From NCBI RefSeq assembly GCF_030812255.1, contig NZ_JAUSSH010000005.1, forward strand, positions 1 through 64,000: 64,000 nt of DNA, written 5' to 3'. Below, piece after piece: positions 47,089 to 54,987 of this stretch (position 1 is the first letter of the stretch; each line of letters begins with the position of its first letter). The translations under genes were made by a program, and so were the position numbers. This DNA comes from Paeniglutamicibacter psychrophenolicus. Lineage in GTDB: Bacteria; Actinomycetota; Actinomycetes; Actinomycetales; Micrococcaceae. The notes beneath the pieces are model-generated. The model searched no databases, was not told the DNA's origin, and saw only the letters and a program-made list of their open reading frames with translations.

Positions 47089-47511
47089 CTACTCGGCCGA
47101 GGGCCGCTGCCGCTGCTGCTTCGTGGCCGAGCGCTGTGACTTCGCGGCGAGCCGGCGGCGCTGTGAGCCCTTGGTTGGCTTGGTGGCACGCCTGCGCGGC
47201 CCATCCGGTGCCAGCGCCGAGACCAGCATCCCGGCGAGCTTCTGCAGCGCCATCTCGCGGTTGCGCAGCTGGGACCGCTGTTCGGAGGCCGAGACGGTCA
47301 GCACGCCGGAAACGAGCTTCGAATCCAGGCGCGAGACCAGGCGCTCGCGCTGCGCGTCGGTCAGCGCCCGGGAGCCGTCGATGTTCCAGGAAAGCTCGAC
47401 GCGGCTGTCCGAGGTGTTCACGTGCTGCCCGCCCGGCCCCGAGGAACGCGAGAACCGCCAGTCGAGCTCGGATGCCGGAATCGAAAGCACCGGTGAAATC
47501 TCCAGATCCAT
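47089..47511 (-). CDS. arfB: alternative ribosome rescue hydrolase ArfB
   Basis: A protein of 140 residues. The catalytic GGQ (residues 27-29, in SSGPGGQHVN) of class I release factors is present, so it should hydrolyse peptidyl-tRNA on stalled ribosomes. The C-terminus is a basic, Gln/Arg/Lys-rich tail (GSQRRRLAAKSQRSATKQQ), which in ArfB enters the empty mRNA channel. Length and both features match ArfB (YaeJ) rather than RF1/RF2. Confidence 0.95.
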   Translation of the reverse strand: MDLEISPVLSIPASELDWRFSRSSGPGGQHVNTSDSRVELSWNIDGSRALTDAQRERLVSRLDSKLVSGVLTVSASEQRSQLRNREMALQKLAGMLVSALAPDGPRRRATKPTKGSQRRRLAAKSQRSATKQQRQRPSAE

Positions 47512-47606
47512 GCTTCAAGCATCGCATGGTCCGGGGGCGCGAACGCCCCTGCGCCGGGCACGGGGCACCCGGTCCCTGCCTGCAGGGCAGGGGCCGGGCG
47601 GGGCGT

Positions 47607-47999
47607 CTATGCCTGGGCGTGGTCCTCGTGGAGGCACAGGATGTTGCCGTCGGGGTCCTTGAACCACGCGGCCTTCTCCGATCCAAGGACACAGACGTGG
47701 TCGACGGTCTTCAGGTCCGGCAGGTCGTAGTCCTCGAAGACCACGCCGCGGTCATCGAGGTCGCCGATCGCGTCGGCAATGTCGTTGACCTCGAAGCTGG
47801 CTGCGGTGTGGGTGGAGGGCCTTGCCTGCGGATCGCTGAGCAGGGCCAGGGAACCGGCACCGGCGAGGGTGAAAACGAGGTTGCCGTCCGCTGCCTTGCC
47901 CCGGAAGGGAAGGCCCAGGGCATCCTCGTAGAACTTCCGCGACCGCTCGGCATCGGTGACGGGAATGATGGTGGTCAATGGGCTGGTTGAAAGTGACAT
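47607..47999 (-). CDS. VOC family protein
   Basis: A protein of 130 residues starting MSLSTSPLTTIIPVTDAERS at ATG 47999, with RKFYEDALGLPF and the C-terminal AAWFKDPDGNILCLHE. The His/Glu metal ligands expected of many VOC enzymes are only partly evident (C-terminal Glu present), so metal-dependent catalysis is not assured. The substrate is unknown. Confidence 0.88.
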   Translation of the reverse strand: MSLSTSPLTTIIPVTDAERSRKFYEDALGLPFRGKAADGNLVFTLAGAGSLALLSDPQARPSTHTAASFEVNDIADAIGDLDDRGVVFEDYDLPDLKTVDHVCVLGSEKAAWFKDPDGNILCLHEDHAQA

Positions 48000-48162
48000 G
48001 GGGAACCATCCTTGGGTGGAAATCTGGCCCTCCAATTTTACGTCCGGTTCCGGGAAAAAGAGGCCCGGAAGCGTGAGTGCAGGTGCGGCGCGCGGGGGTA
48101 TCGCGGCACGTCGGCACGTCATACACTGGGCCTGCAACCACCATCGACAGAAGTGAGCGGCC

Positions 48163-48369
48163 ATGACCATCCCACAGCCTCCCGAGCCCCCGGACCGGCC
48201 GGCCGAGCCCGGCCGTGTTCCGCCGACTCCACCGATTCCGCCCGGGCCTCCCGTACCGCCCTACGATCCGCCGCCGGACCCGGGGCCATTGCCGCCCCGG
48301 CCCGATCCGCAACACCCGTATCCGCCCGCTGAACCGGACCCGATCGGACCGGTGCCACCGATCAGGTAG
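48163..48369 (+). CDS. proline-rich microprotein
   Basis: 68 residues, nearly half of them proline, arranged in PP and PPxP groups (PPIPPGPPVPPYDPPPDP) and ending GPVPPIR. A GAAGTGAG ribosome-like site lies before the ATG. No signal peptide or membrane helix is present. A perfect 16-bp hairpin follows 15 bases after the stop. The codons are almost all CC(G/A/T/C) mixed, not a simple tandem array. A polyproline protein would need EF-P for translation and could bind SH3- or EVH1-like partners or be a cell-envelope linker; this is speculation. Confidence 0.6.
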   Translation: MTIPQPPEPPDRPAEPGRVPPTPPIPPGPPVPPYDPPPDPGPLPPRPDPQHPYPPAEPDPIGPVPPIR

Positions 48370-48384
48370 GCCCGGGGCCACCGA

Positions 48385-48425
48385 CAGCGGGCCCGCATCG
48401 CCACGACGACGATGCGGGCCCGCTG
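48385..48425. terminator. perfect 16-bp hairpin between convergent genes
   Basis: Arms 48385-48400 and 48410-48425 pair without mismatch around a 9-base loop. It lies between the proline-rich gene (+) and the VOC gene (-) and probably acts in both directions; no T run. Confidence 0.8.
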
Positions 48426-48449
48426 CGCTTGGTCCGCCGAAGGGTTCGG

Positions 48450-48854
48450 CTACTGGCGCTGCGAGAGCCGGATCAAGTTGCCCGAGGGGTCCCTGAACGC
48501 GCAGTCCCGCGGGCCCCACGGCTGTTCGATGGGCTCCTGGAGGACCTCGGCCCCGGTGGCCCGCACCTGCTCGAAGAGTCCGTCAAGGTCGGAGGTGGAA
48601 AAGACCGTCATCGGCAGCACCCCCTTGGTGAGCAGTTCCTGGATGGCGTTGCCGTCGGCCTCCGAGCGCCCCGCGTGCGGGTCCGAGAGCACGATGCCCA
48701 GCCCCGGCTGGGTGTCGGAGCCCAGGGTGACCCAGCGGTGCTCGCCGGAGGCCACGTCGTTCTCCACCTTCAGGCCCAGCCCGTCGCGGTAGAAGGGAAT
48801 GGCCGCGTCGACGTCGTTGACGGTGATGTGAGAGTACTGCAGTGAAATATCCAT
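48450..48854 (-). CDS. VOC family protein
   Basis: A protein of 134 residues with MDISLQYSHITVNDVDAAI at the start, FYRDGLGLKVENDV, VTLGSDTQPGLGIVL and CAFRDPSGNLIRLSQ at the end. His9 and the C-terminal pattern fit the VOC fold. The substrate is unknown. It is convergent with the proline-rich gene and divergent from a decayed acetyltransferase. Confidence 0.9.
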   Translation of the reverse strand: MDISLQYSHITVNDVDAAIPFYRDGLGLKVENDVASGEHRWVTLGSDTQPGLGIVLSDPHAGRSEADGNAIQELLTKGVLPMTVFSTSDLDGLFEQVRATGAEVLQEPIEQPWGPRDCAFRDPSGNLIRLSQRQ

Positions 48855-48873
48855 GGCTCAACCATAGGGCCGG

Positions 48874-49176
48874 GTGCCCCGGGGACGCTTCTTGAATCCT
48901 GCTCGATGCCAACATGCCACCCGGCACGCCCTGGTCGATCCCGTGGGGCATCTGGGCGAGGACGTGGAGATCAAGCCCCCGCTGTTCGTGGACTACGGGA
49001 CCCAGCTGTCGATCGGCGAGCGCACCTTCATCAACTACAATCTCACGACCCTGGACGCCGCCCCGATCAGCATCGGGGACAACAACGTGATCGGCGCCGG
49101 TGCTGTGGTCACCGGGGATGTTCCGGCCAACGTGGTGGCGGTGGGCCATCCGGCCCGCGTCATCAAGACCCTTTAG
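48874..49176 (+). pseudogene. hexapeptide acetyltransferase remnant (internal deletion)
   Basis: 100 codons remain open. LGEDVEIKPPLFVDYGTQLS and GERTFINYNLTTLDAAPISIGD match the first part of a maltose/galactoside O-acetyltransferase, then the reading jumps straight to the end segment NNVIGAGAVVTGDVPANVVAVGHPARVI. About 45 residues that normally lie between (including the catalytic His in the NHPL-type loop) are missing in frame. The N-terminal domain is also absent. It can hardly be active. A full-length relative lies at 57530-58099. Confidence 0.8.
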
Positions 49177-49196
49177 GACCCCAGTCAGCGTCCAGA

Positions 49197-49728
49197 CGAA
49201 GGCTCGATCCGGACCGCCGCGAGTGCGTCATCGACTGCGCACTGGAGCTGGTTGCGTCCCAGGGCGTGGCCGGAACCTCGCACCGCAAGGTCGCGGCGCT
49301 CGCCGACGTGCCGCTGGGCTCGATGACCTACCTTCCCCGGCACGGACGAACTGCTCGAGGCGGCCTTCACGCGCTTTGCCCACGGGGTCGGCGACCGCCT
49401 CGCCGCGCGGCTTGCCGGTGAGCTTTCCGGCGCGAAGCTGGTTGCGGCGCAGGTGGAGCTGATCCACGGCGACGTGCTGGATTTCCGCCGCTGTCTGGTT
49501 CTCACCATGGAGTTGTACACCCTAGCGGCGCGCGATGCGCGATTCAGGAAGATCACCCAAGGCTGGCTCGAGATCAGCGCCCGGGCATTGGAACGCCACA
49601 TGGAGCCCGCAACGACGCAACAGGTTGATGCGCTCATCGAGGGGGTTTTCCATCCACCGCGCCCTGGGCACCACACCCCCGCGGGGGAACTGACGGCCGA
49701 TGCGCTGGGCAAGATCCTGGGGGCCTAA
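49197..49728 (+). pseudogene. TetR family regulator, frameshifted
   Basis: The frame from 49197 encodes DRRECVIDCALELVASQG, VAGTSHRKVAALADVPLGSMTY, a TetR helix-turn-helix. At about 49332 the reading must shift by one base to continue as FPGTDELLEAAFTRFAHGVG and on to the stop at 49726-49728. Normally TetR proteins of this type read Y-H-F at this place, so two bases seem lost. No start codon is visible upstream. The C-terminal part alone (from ATG 49453) is an open frame of 91 codons. Confidence 0.8.
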
Positions 49729-50138
49729 TACCGGGGCGTCTTGGTGCTTTTGGGGCGGGTCACGGACTTGGCGATGCAGGCGGGCATGGCTTCCACCGCT
49801 GCATGTTCCCGGTTGCGGTAGCCGCTGGGGCTTTCCCCGGTGATTTGGGTGAAGCTGGTGCTGAAGGAGCCCAGCGAGGTACAGCCCACCTCCATGCAGG
49901 CGTCGGTGACGCTGACCCCGGCGCGCAGCAGCGCCATGGAACGCTCGATGCGCCGGGTCATCAGGTACGCGTAGGGGCTCTGCCCGTAGGCGGCCTTGAA
50001 CTGCCGGGAGAAATGCGCCGGGGACATGAGGGCCTTGGTCGCCATGGTGGGCACATCCAGGGGTTTCGCGTATTCGCGGTCGATCATGTCCTTGGCCCTG
50101 CGCAGGGCGGTGAGCGTTTCAAGCTCGGATTGCTTCAT
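49725..50138 (-). CDS. AraC family transcriptional regulator
   Basis: A protein of 137 residues consisting almost only of the AraC DNA-binding domain: LRRAKDMIDREYAKPLDV, SPAHFSRQFKAAYGQSPYAYL, and the second helix-turn-helix SVTDACMEVGCTSLGSFSTSF. There is no sensor domain. The start is ATG at 50138; the upstream frame runs into the terminator. It lies downstream of otnC but is separated by a strong terminator. Similar small AraC-like proteins often control a VOC gene next to them; here VOC genes are 1-2 kb away. Confidence 0.9.
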   Translation of the reverse strand: MKQSELETLTALRRAKDMIDREYAKPLDVPTMATKALMSPAHFSRQFKAAYGQSPYAYLMTRRIERSMALLRAGVSVTDACMEVGCTSLGSFSTSFTQITGESPSGYRNREHAAVEAMPACIAKSVTRPKSTKTPRY

Positions 50139-50201
50139 GGAATCGAGGTTATCAGCGCGCACCCCCACTCGACGCGGCAGCCCCTCGGACCGCCGGCAAC
50201 G

Positions 50202-50246
50202 AAAAAACCCGTGGCCGGCGACTGCATAACAGTCACCAGACACGGG
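50202..50246 (-). terminator. Rho-independent terminator of the erythronate operon
   Basis: A long stem (CCCGTG with CACGGG at the base, GACTG with CAGTC near the tip) with a short loop and six T residues after it on the minus strand (A run at 50202-50207). It lies about 40 bases after the otnC stop. Confidence 0.9.
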
Positions 50247-50286
50247 CCCTTCATCGTCCAGACAGGACGGTCACAGATGACCGGTG

Positions 50287-50910
50287 TTACCTGTTCATCA
50301 AGGCATCAATCTCCGACCCTGTCAGCGGACGGGTGTCCCGCCCGCGAAGCAAGAGCGCCAGCTGCGCGGAGACCTCCAGTTCCTCGGCGGAATCCACCGC
50401 ATTAACCAGGCTCTTCCCGGCGACAATGCTGCCGTGGTTGCCCAGGATAATGGCTTTGGCCTCCCGGGCGGCTTCAAAGATGTCGCGCTCCATGCCGGGG
50501 TCCCCCGGCTTGTAGTAGGGAACCAGCGGAATGTCTTCGCCCAGGCGCATCACCAGGTACGGGGTGTGCGGCTCGATCAAGGAACCGGTGCCCGGTGCCA
50601 GGCAACTGAGCGCTGTCACATGCGTGGAGTGCAGGTGGACGATGGCCCCGGTATCCGGCCGCGCCTCGTACATGGCGCGGTGCATAACGACTTCCTTGGA
50701 GGGGGCGTCGCCCGAAATGTGGTTCCACCCGTGGTCCAAGAGCGACAAGCTCCCGGCGTCCAACCGCCCCAGCGAGGAGTTCGTGGGTGTCATCAGGTAG
50801 CCATCGGCCACGCGGACACTGATGTTGCCGGCGCTGCCCACCGAGTATCCACGCTGGAAAAGGCTTGCCGCCAACTCCACCATTTCTGCTCTAGTCTCGA
50901 GAAACTTCAC
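50287..50910 (-). CDS. otnC: 3-oxo-tetronate 4-phosphate decarboxylase
   Basis: A class II aldolase/adducin-family protein of 207 residues. Zinc site His92 and His94 in VHLHSTHV, catalytic Glu73 in SKEVVMH, GNHGSIV near residue 158, and SAGNISVR at the substrate phosphate site. In the acid-sugar pathway OtnC turns 3-oxo-tetronate 4-phosphate into dihydroxyacetone phosphate and CO2. The name is based on its place with otnK, otnI and denD; without that context it could be a fuculose-phosphate-type aldolase. Last gene of the operon. Confidence 0.9.
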   Translation of the reverse strand: MKFLETRAEMVELAASLFQRGYSVGSAGNISVRVADGYLMTPTNSSLGRLDAGSLSLLDHGWNHISGDAPSKEVVMHRAMYEARPDTGAIVHLHSTHVTALSCLAPGTGSLIEPHTPYLVMRLGEDIPLVPYYKPGDPGMERDIFEAAREAKAIILGNHGSIVAGKSLVNAVDSAEELEVSAQLALLLRGRDTRPLTGSEIDALMNR

Positions 50911-50955
50911 TTACTGCCCTTTGTCTTGGAATGTTGGTGGATGGGTGGGTACCCA

Positions 50956-52407
50956 TCAGAGGAAGATGTCGGCGACCAGGATCGTGACCAGGGCCGTAGC
51001 CCAGGCAACCGTGGTCGGAATGGACCAGGTCAGGATCTGCCGTTTCACGTCGGTGACTCCAAGCATGCGGTTGACGACCCAGAACAGGCTGTCGTTGAAG
51101 TAGCTGAACACCATGGCGCCCAAGCAGGCAGCCTGTGCGGCCAAGACCATGTTGACGTCGGGGATCTGGGCCAGGATCGGTGCAGAGAGGGATGCCGAGG
51201 TGATGATGGCAACGGTTCCGCTGCCCTGCACCAGGCGGACCATGGTGGCGATCAGGAACGGGATCAGGATGCTCGGCAACGGGAGGGTCGAGACCCACTG
51301 GCCGATGGCATCGCCGACACCGCTGTCGCGCAGCACCGCGCCCAGGGCTCCACCGCCACCGGTGACCAGCAGGATGATGCCGGCCGACTCAACGCCCTTT
51401 TCCATCTCGGCAAGAACTGAGTTGCGGTCCATCTGGCGGGCCAGCCCGTAGATGGCCAGCAACACGCCGATACCCACGGCGATCACCGGGTTGCCGATGA
51501 ATGAAGCGATCTGGACAACCATGTCCGGGATGGCTCCATCGGTGGCCTTGGCCGCGGCCGAGATGCCGGTGTTCAGGAAGATCAGGACGATGGGCCCGAG
51601 AACCGGAAGCAGGGAAAGGAACAGGGACGGGAGTTCCTTCAGGCGTTCATCGGCAAGCTCGTTGAATTCCTTGAAGGCTTCCTTGGCGGTGGTCTTCTCA
51701 TCGGCGACGGGCAGGATGCTGTCTCCGCCTCCGGCCGCCACGGACACCGAAACCGGTGCCATGGCGTCGATCTTGGGGCCAACGAATCGGGCGTAAAGCG
51801 TGACGGTCACCAGGGCGGGCAGGGTCAGCAGCAACCCGTAGAGGATCATGTCACCGATCGACACCCCGTAGATGCCTGCGGCACCCAGCGGGCCCGGGGT
51901 CGGCGGGACCGCGTGGTGGGTCAGCACCATGCCGCCGGCCATGGCGATGCCCAGCGTCAGCTTCGAGCGGCCGGTGCTGCTGGACAGCGCCTTGACCAGC
52001 GGGGTGAGGATCACGAATGCGCTGTCAACGAAGATCGGGATGGAGATGATGTAGCCCGCGACCGACAGCGCCCAGTCTTCGCGCTTGCTGCCAAGCCAGC
52101 GGATCATGGAGATGGCCAATTTCTCGGCCGCCCCGGAAACTTCCAGGATGCGGCCCATCATCACGCCGAAGCCGACGACCAGGCCAATGGTGGCAAGGGT
52201 GGAGCCGAATCCGGCGGTGATCGAGGCGACCGCCGCCTCGGGTGTCATGCCGGCGGCCAGCGCGGCAATGGAAGCCGCGATGATCAAGGCCAGCAGTGCA
52301 TGCACCTTGGTCTTGAGCACAAGGAAGATAAGCACTGCGATGGCAACCACAAGCCCGACGATGGCCGCCGGGCTGGCAGTTGCGATTGTTTCAACCGCAA
52401 AATTCAT
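50956..52407 (-). CDS. GntP family permease (tetronate uptake)
   Basis: A protein of 483 residues with about twelve to fourteen membrane helices. Family signatures are FGSTLATIGLVVGFGVMMGRILE, AGGMVLTHHAVPPTPGPLGAA and GGGGALGAVLRDSG (fragments of the conserved regions). A cytoplasmic loop of ~50 charged residues (EKTTAKEAFKEFNELADERL) is in the middle. GntP members take up gluconate and related acid sugars by proton symport. In this operon the probable substrate is D-erythronate or L-threonate. It lies 27 bases after denD and 45 bases before otnC. Confidence 0.93.
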   Translation of the reverse strand: MNFAVETIATASPAAIVGLVVAIAVLIFLVLKTKVHALLALIIAASIAALAAGMTPEAAVASITAGFGSTLATIGLVVGFGVMMGRILEVSGAAEKLAISMIRWLGSKREDWALSVAGYIISIPIFVDSAFVILTPLVKALSSSTGRSKLTLGIAMAGGMVLTHHAVPPTPGPLGAAGIYGVSIGDMILYGLLLTLPALVTVTLYARFVGPKIDAMAPVSVSVAAGGGDSILPVADEKTTAKEAFKEFNELADERLKELPSLFLSLLPVLGPIVLIFLNTGISAAAKATDGAIPDMVVQIASFIGNPVIAVGIGVLLAIYGLARQMDRNSVLAEMEKGVESAGIILLVTGGGGALGAVLRDSGVGDAIGQWVSTLPLPSILIPFLIATMVRLVQGSGTVAIITSASLSAPILAQIPDVNMVLAAQAACLGAMVFSYFNDSLFWVVNRMLGVTDVKRQILTWSIPTTVAWATALVTILVADIFL

Positions 52408-52434
52408 GGTGGTGTTCCTAGGATCCGGGGAAAG

Positions 52435-53397
52435 TTAGTTCGCGATGAAATCGTCGCGGTATTGCTGGACGACCTGGTCGAAGTCGGTGTCGGAGACGAA
52501 ACCGAGGCTGCGGGTGCGTTCGACGTCGAAGGCACCGGGCCAGGAGCCGACTATCGCATCGATCTTCGCGTCGTATGCGATCTCCACCAGGTCACGCGCC
52601 TGCTGGCCACCGACGCGGGCCAGGCTCTCGAGCATTTCACCGGCGGTGACGCTCAGTCCCGGGACGTTGAGCACCCGCCAGCCGCCAAGCGTCTCTGCGC
52701 CAAGTTCAAAGGCGTGGACCAGGTTGGCCACCGCGGCGTTGGGCGAGGAGAGCCACATCTTCGTTTCAACCGGCACCGGGCACACCGATCCGGTGCCGTT
52801 CATCGGTTCGCGGATGATCGAGCTGGCAAAGGACGATGCCGCGGAGTTCGGCTTGCCGGGGCGCACGGAAATGGTCGGCAGGCGGCAGATGCGCCCGTCG
52901 ATGTAGCCCTTGCGGGTGTACTCGTTGACCAGCAGTTCGCCGATGGACTTGACCATGCCATAGGTCGATTCCGGCTGTGTGGCCAGGTTCTCCGGCACAA
53001 TCTGCGGCATTTCCCCGCCGAAGACGGCCAGGGAACTGGTGAACACGAAGCGCGGGGCGGCCTTGGTGTTCCGGGCCGCCTCAAGCAGTGCCCGGGTTCC
53101 GTCGACGTTGACATTCATTGCCAGGTCGAAGTCTTCCTCGGAGCCACCGCTGAGCACGGCGGCGAGGTGGAAGATGCCCACGGTGTCCTCCGTGACCAAA
53201 CCGTGGAGCAATTCGATGTCGCCGATGCTTCCCTTGACCGAGGTGACGCGCGAATCATCGACGGGGCATTCCGCCAGGTCCAGGGAGACGATCTGGTCGA
53301 ATTCCACGGCGCCGGTGCCCGCGTCCTTGCGCTCAAGGAGCAGCTGGATGACACGGCTCCCGAGGAATCCGCCTCCGCCGGTAACTATGATTTTCAT
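52435..53397 (-). CDS. denD: D-erythronate dehydrogenase
   Basis: A protein of 320 residues, extended SDR/NAD-dependent epimerase family. NAD motif GGGGFLG (7-13), catalytic YGMVK (YxxxK), and the SFASSIIREP substrate region. DenD oxidises D-erythronate to 2-oxo-D-tetronate, the first catabolic step. The alternative for such operons is LtnD, an unrelated hydroxyacid dehydrogenase for L-threonate; the SDR type found here points to D-erythronate. ATG at 53397 begins with MKIIVTGGGG. Confidence 0.9.
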   Translation of the reverse strand: MKIIVTGGGGFLGSRVIQLLLERKDAGTGAVEFDQIVSLDLAECPVDDSRVTSVKGSIGDIELLHGLVTEDTVGIFHLAAVLSGGSEEDFDLAMNVNVDGTRALLEAARNTKAAPRFVFTSSLAVFGGEMPQIVPENLATQPESTYGMVKSIGELLVNEYTRKGYIDGRICRLPTISVRPGKPNSAASSFASSIIREPMNGTGSVCPVPVETKMWLSSPNAAVANLVHAFELGAETLGGWRVLNVPGLSVTAGEMLESLARVGGQQARDLVEIAYDAKIDAIVGSWPGAFDVERTRSLGFVSDTDFDQVVQQYRDDFIAN

Positions 53398-53411
53398 CTT
53401 TGAAACTTTCT

Positions 53412-54194
53412 TTAGTTGGGGAATTCGAGCTGGGGGTCGACCAGGGTGAGGGGAATGCCCAGTTCCCTGATCTTCTCGACCGCCGAATCGGCAAGTCCGG
53501 AATCGGTGATGATTCCGTCGATGTCGGTGAGCTTGACTGCCTGCAGGCTGGCCACCCGGCCGTACTTGCTGCTGTCGCTCACCAAGATGGTGCGTGCGGC
53601 GGTCTCCTTGATGGCCCGTTTGACCGCCAGCTTGGCGTCGGCGGGCACGGAGGTTCCACGCAGATCGAAGGATGAGGTGGACATGAACGCCACATCGACG
53701 TTGAACTGGGAAATCATCCGGGCGGTCAGCGAACCGTCCGACGCGAGGTTGGCACGGTCCAGGGCACCGCCGGCGAAGTAGAGTTCGTTTCTCGAGCGTT
53801 CGGACAGGCCCAGGGCAATCGACAGGTCGTTGGTCACGAAGACCATGTTCGGCATCGGAGCCAAGCAGTGGGCGATGGCCAGCGTGGTGGTGCCGGCGTC
53901 GAGGAACACCACGTTTCCGGGCTGGACCTGCTCGGCGGCAGCCTGTGCAATGGCCAGTTTCTGCGCTTGCTGCAGTCCTTCCTTGACCGTGTGCGACTGG
54001 TCCAGGGCCAGTCGCTCGGGCCGGCTCACACCCCCGGGGACAGAGACGACGCGGCCGAGTTCCTCGAGCCGGTGGATGTCGCGGCGCACCGTCATGTGGG
54101 ATACGCCCAGGGCCTCGACAAGGCTGGTGATGCTGACACTTCCTTGTTCTTGAAGCATCTGGAGGATGGCGCGCTGGCGCTCGAGGGGAATCAC
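53412..54194 (-). CDS. DeoR family repressor of the erythronate operon
   Basis: 260 residues from GTG 54194. DeoR helix-turn-helix (LERQRAILQMLQEQG, LVEALGVSHMTVRRDIHRLEELG as one region) and a C-terminal sugar-phosphate sensor domain (VFLDAGTTT, FVTNDLSIAL, VSDSSKYGR). The GTG overlaps the otnI stop (GTGA), so it is coupled to otnI. A start ten codons earlier would overlap more. It probably represses the operon through the TGTRAA repeats before otnK and responds to a phosphorylated intermediate. Confidence 0.92.
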   Translation of the reverse strand: MIPLERQRAILQMLQEQGSVSITSLVEALGVSHMTVRRDIHRLEELGRVVSVPGGVSRPERLALDQSHTVKEGLQQAQKLAIAQAAAEQVQPGNVVFLDAGTTTLAIAHCLAPMPNMVFVTNDLSIALGLSERSRNELYFAGGALDRANLASDGSLTARMISQFNVDVAFMSTSSFDLRGTSVPADAKLAVKRAIKETAARTILVSDSSKYGRVASLQAVKLTDIDGIITDSGLADSAVEKIRELGIPLTLVDPQLEFPN

Positions 54195-54970
54195 TTGGCT
54201 TCGTTTCGGTAGGCGGCGAGCCATCCCAGGCCCGCGGTGGTTTCCCCGGCCGGCCGGTATTCACACCCCACCCATCCGCGATATCCCGCAGCATCCAATT
54301 CGGCCAGCACGTATGGGTAGCTCAGCTCCCCGGTGTCCGGCTCGTTGCGCTCGGGCACCGAGGCGATCTGGATGTGGCCGATGGAATCGATGGAATCGCG
54401 CATCAGCATGGTGACATCGCCCTCGGTGATTTGGGCGTGGTAGTAGTCGAACTGCAAGCGGGCGTTTGGCCGGTCGATCCGCTTAAGCAGGTCGATTGCC
54501 TGGGCTACGCTGCCCAGGAAATATCCGGGCATGTCGCGGGCGTTGATCGGCTCGACCAGCACCTCGATGTCAAAGGCGGCCGCCAGGTCGGCCGCACGCC
54601 GCACGTTCTCGACATACAGGGCCTCGGTCTTCGCGGTGACATCGCTGATGCCTGCCATGATGTGGATCTTGGGACATTCGAGGGCCCGGGCATAGTCCAG
54701 GGCCTGGGTGATCGAATCCCGAAAGTCCTGTTGGCGTCCTTCCAGCGTGGCCAGCCCGCGCTCGCCGCCGTCCCAGTCCCCCGCGTGGGCATTGAAAAGG
54801 GCTTGTTCGAGAGAGTGGGCCTCTAGCTTCTCAGCGATCAGGGATTTCTCGAAGTCGTAGGGGAAGAGGTACTCGACGGCGTTGAAGCCCGCGGTCGCCG
54901 CTGCCTCGAAACGCTCGAGGAACGGCAATTCGGTAAACATCATGGACAGGTTCGCGGCAAATTTCGGCAT
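54191..54970 (-). CDS. otnI: 2-oxo-tetronate isomerase
   Basis: A protein of 259 residues, hydroxypyruvate isomerase-like TIM barrel (AP endonuclease 2 superfamily). MPKFAANLSMMFTELPFLERF is the typical N-terminus (cited as two parts, MPKFAANLSMMF and ELPFLERF). Metal ligands are in EVLVEPINARDMPG (Glu), QFDYYHAQITEG (Asp, His) and WVGCEYRP (Glu). OtnI interconverts 2-oxo- and 3-oxo-tetronate. The neighbours otnK and denD fix the assignment; a plain hydroxypyruvate isomerase (hyi) is the other possibility. Confidence 0.92.
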   Translation of the reverse strand: MPKFAANLSMMFTELPFLERFEAAATAGFNAVEYLFPYDFEKSLIAEKLEAHSLEQALFNAHAGDWDGGERGLATLEGRQQDFRDSITQALDYARALECPKIHIMAGISDVTAKTEALYVENVRRAADLAAAFDIEVLVEPINARDMPGYFLGSVAQAIDLLKRIDRPNARLQFDYYHAQITEGDVTMLMRDSIDSIGHIQIASVPERNEPDTGELSYPYVLAELDAAGYRGWVGCEYRPAGETTAGLGWLAAYRNEAK

Positions 54971-54987
54971 GATCGGCTTTCCTGGTC

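Noticed and set aside
45924-47204. DUF1206 gene read as a longer 426-codon frame
   Set aside because: GGGGGA lies 6 bases before ATG 46745 and the family starts there; the upstream frame lacks hydrophobic or domain content.
47571-47595. Hairpin between the VOC gene and arfB
   Set aside because: A 10-bp stem is present, but no T run follows it on the minus strand and several alternative foldings exist in this GC-rich gap, so it is not listed as a terminator.
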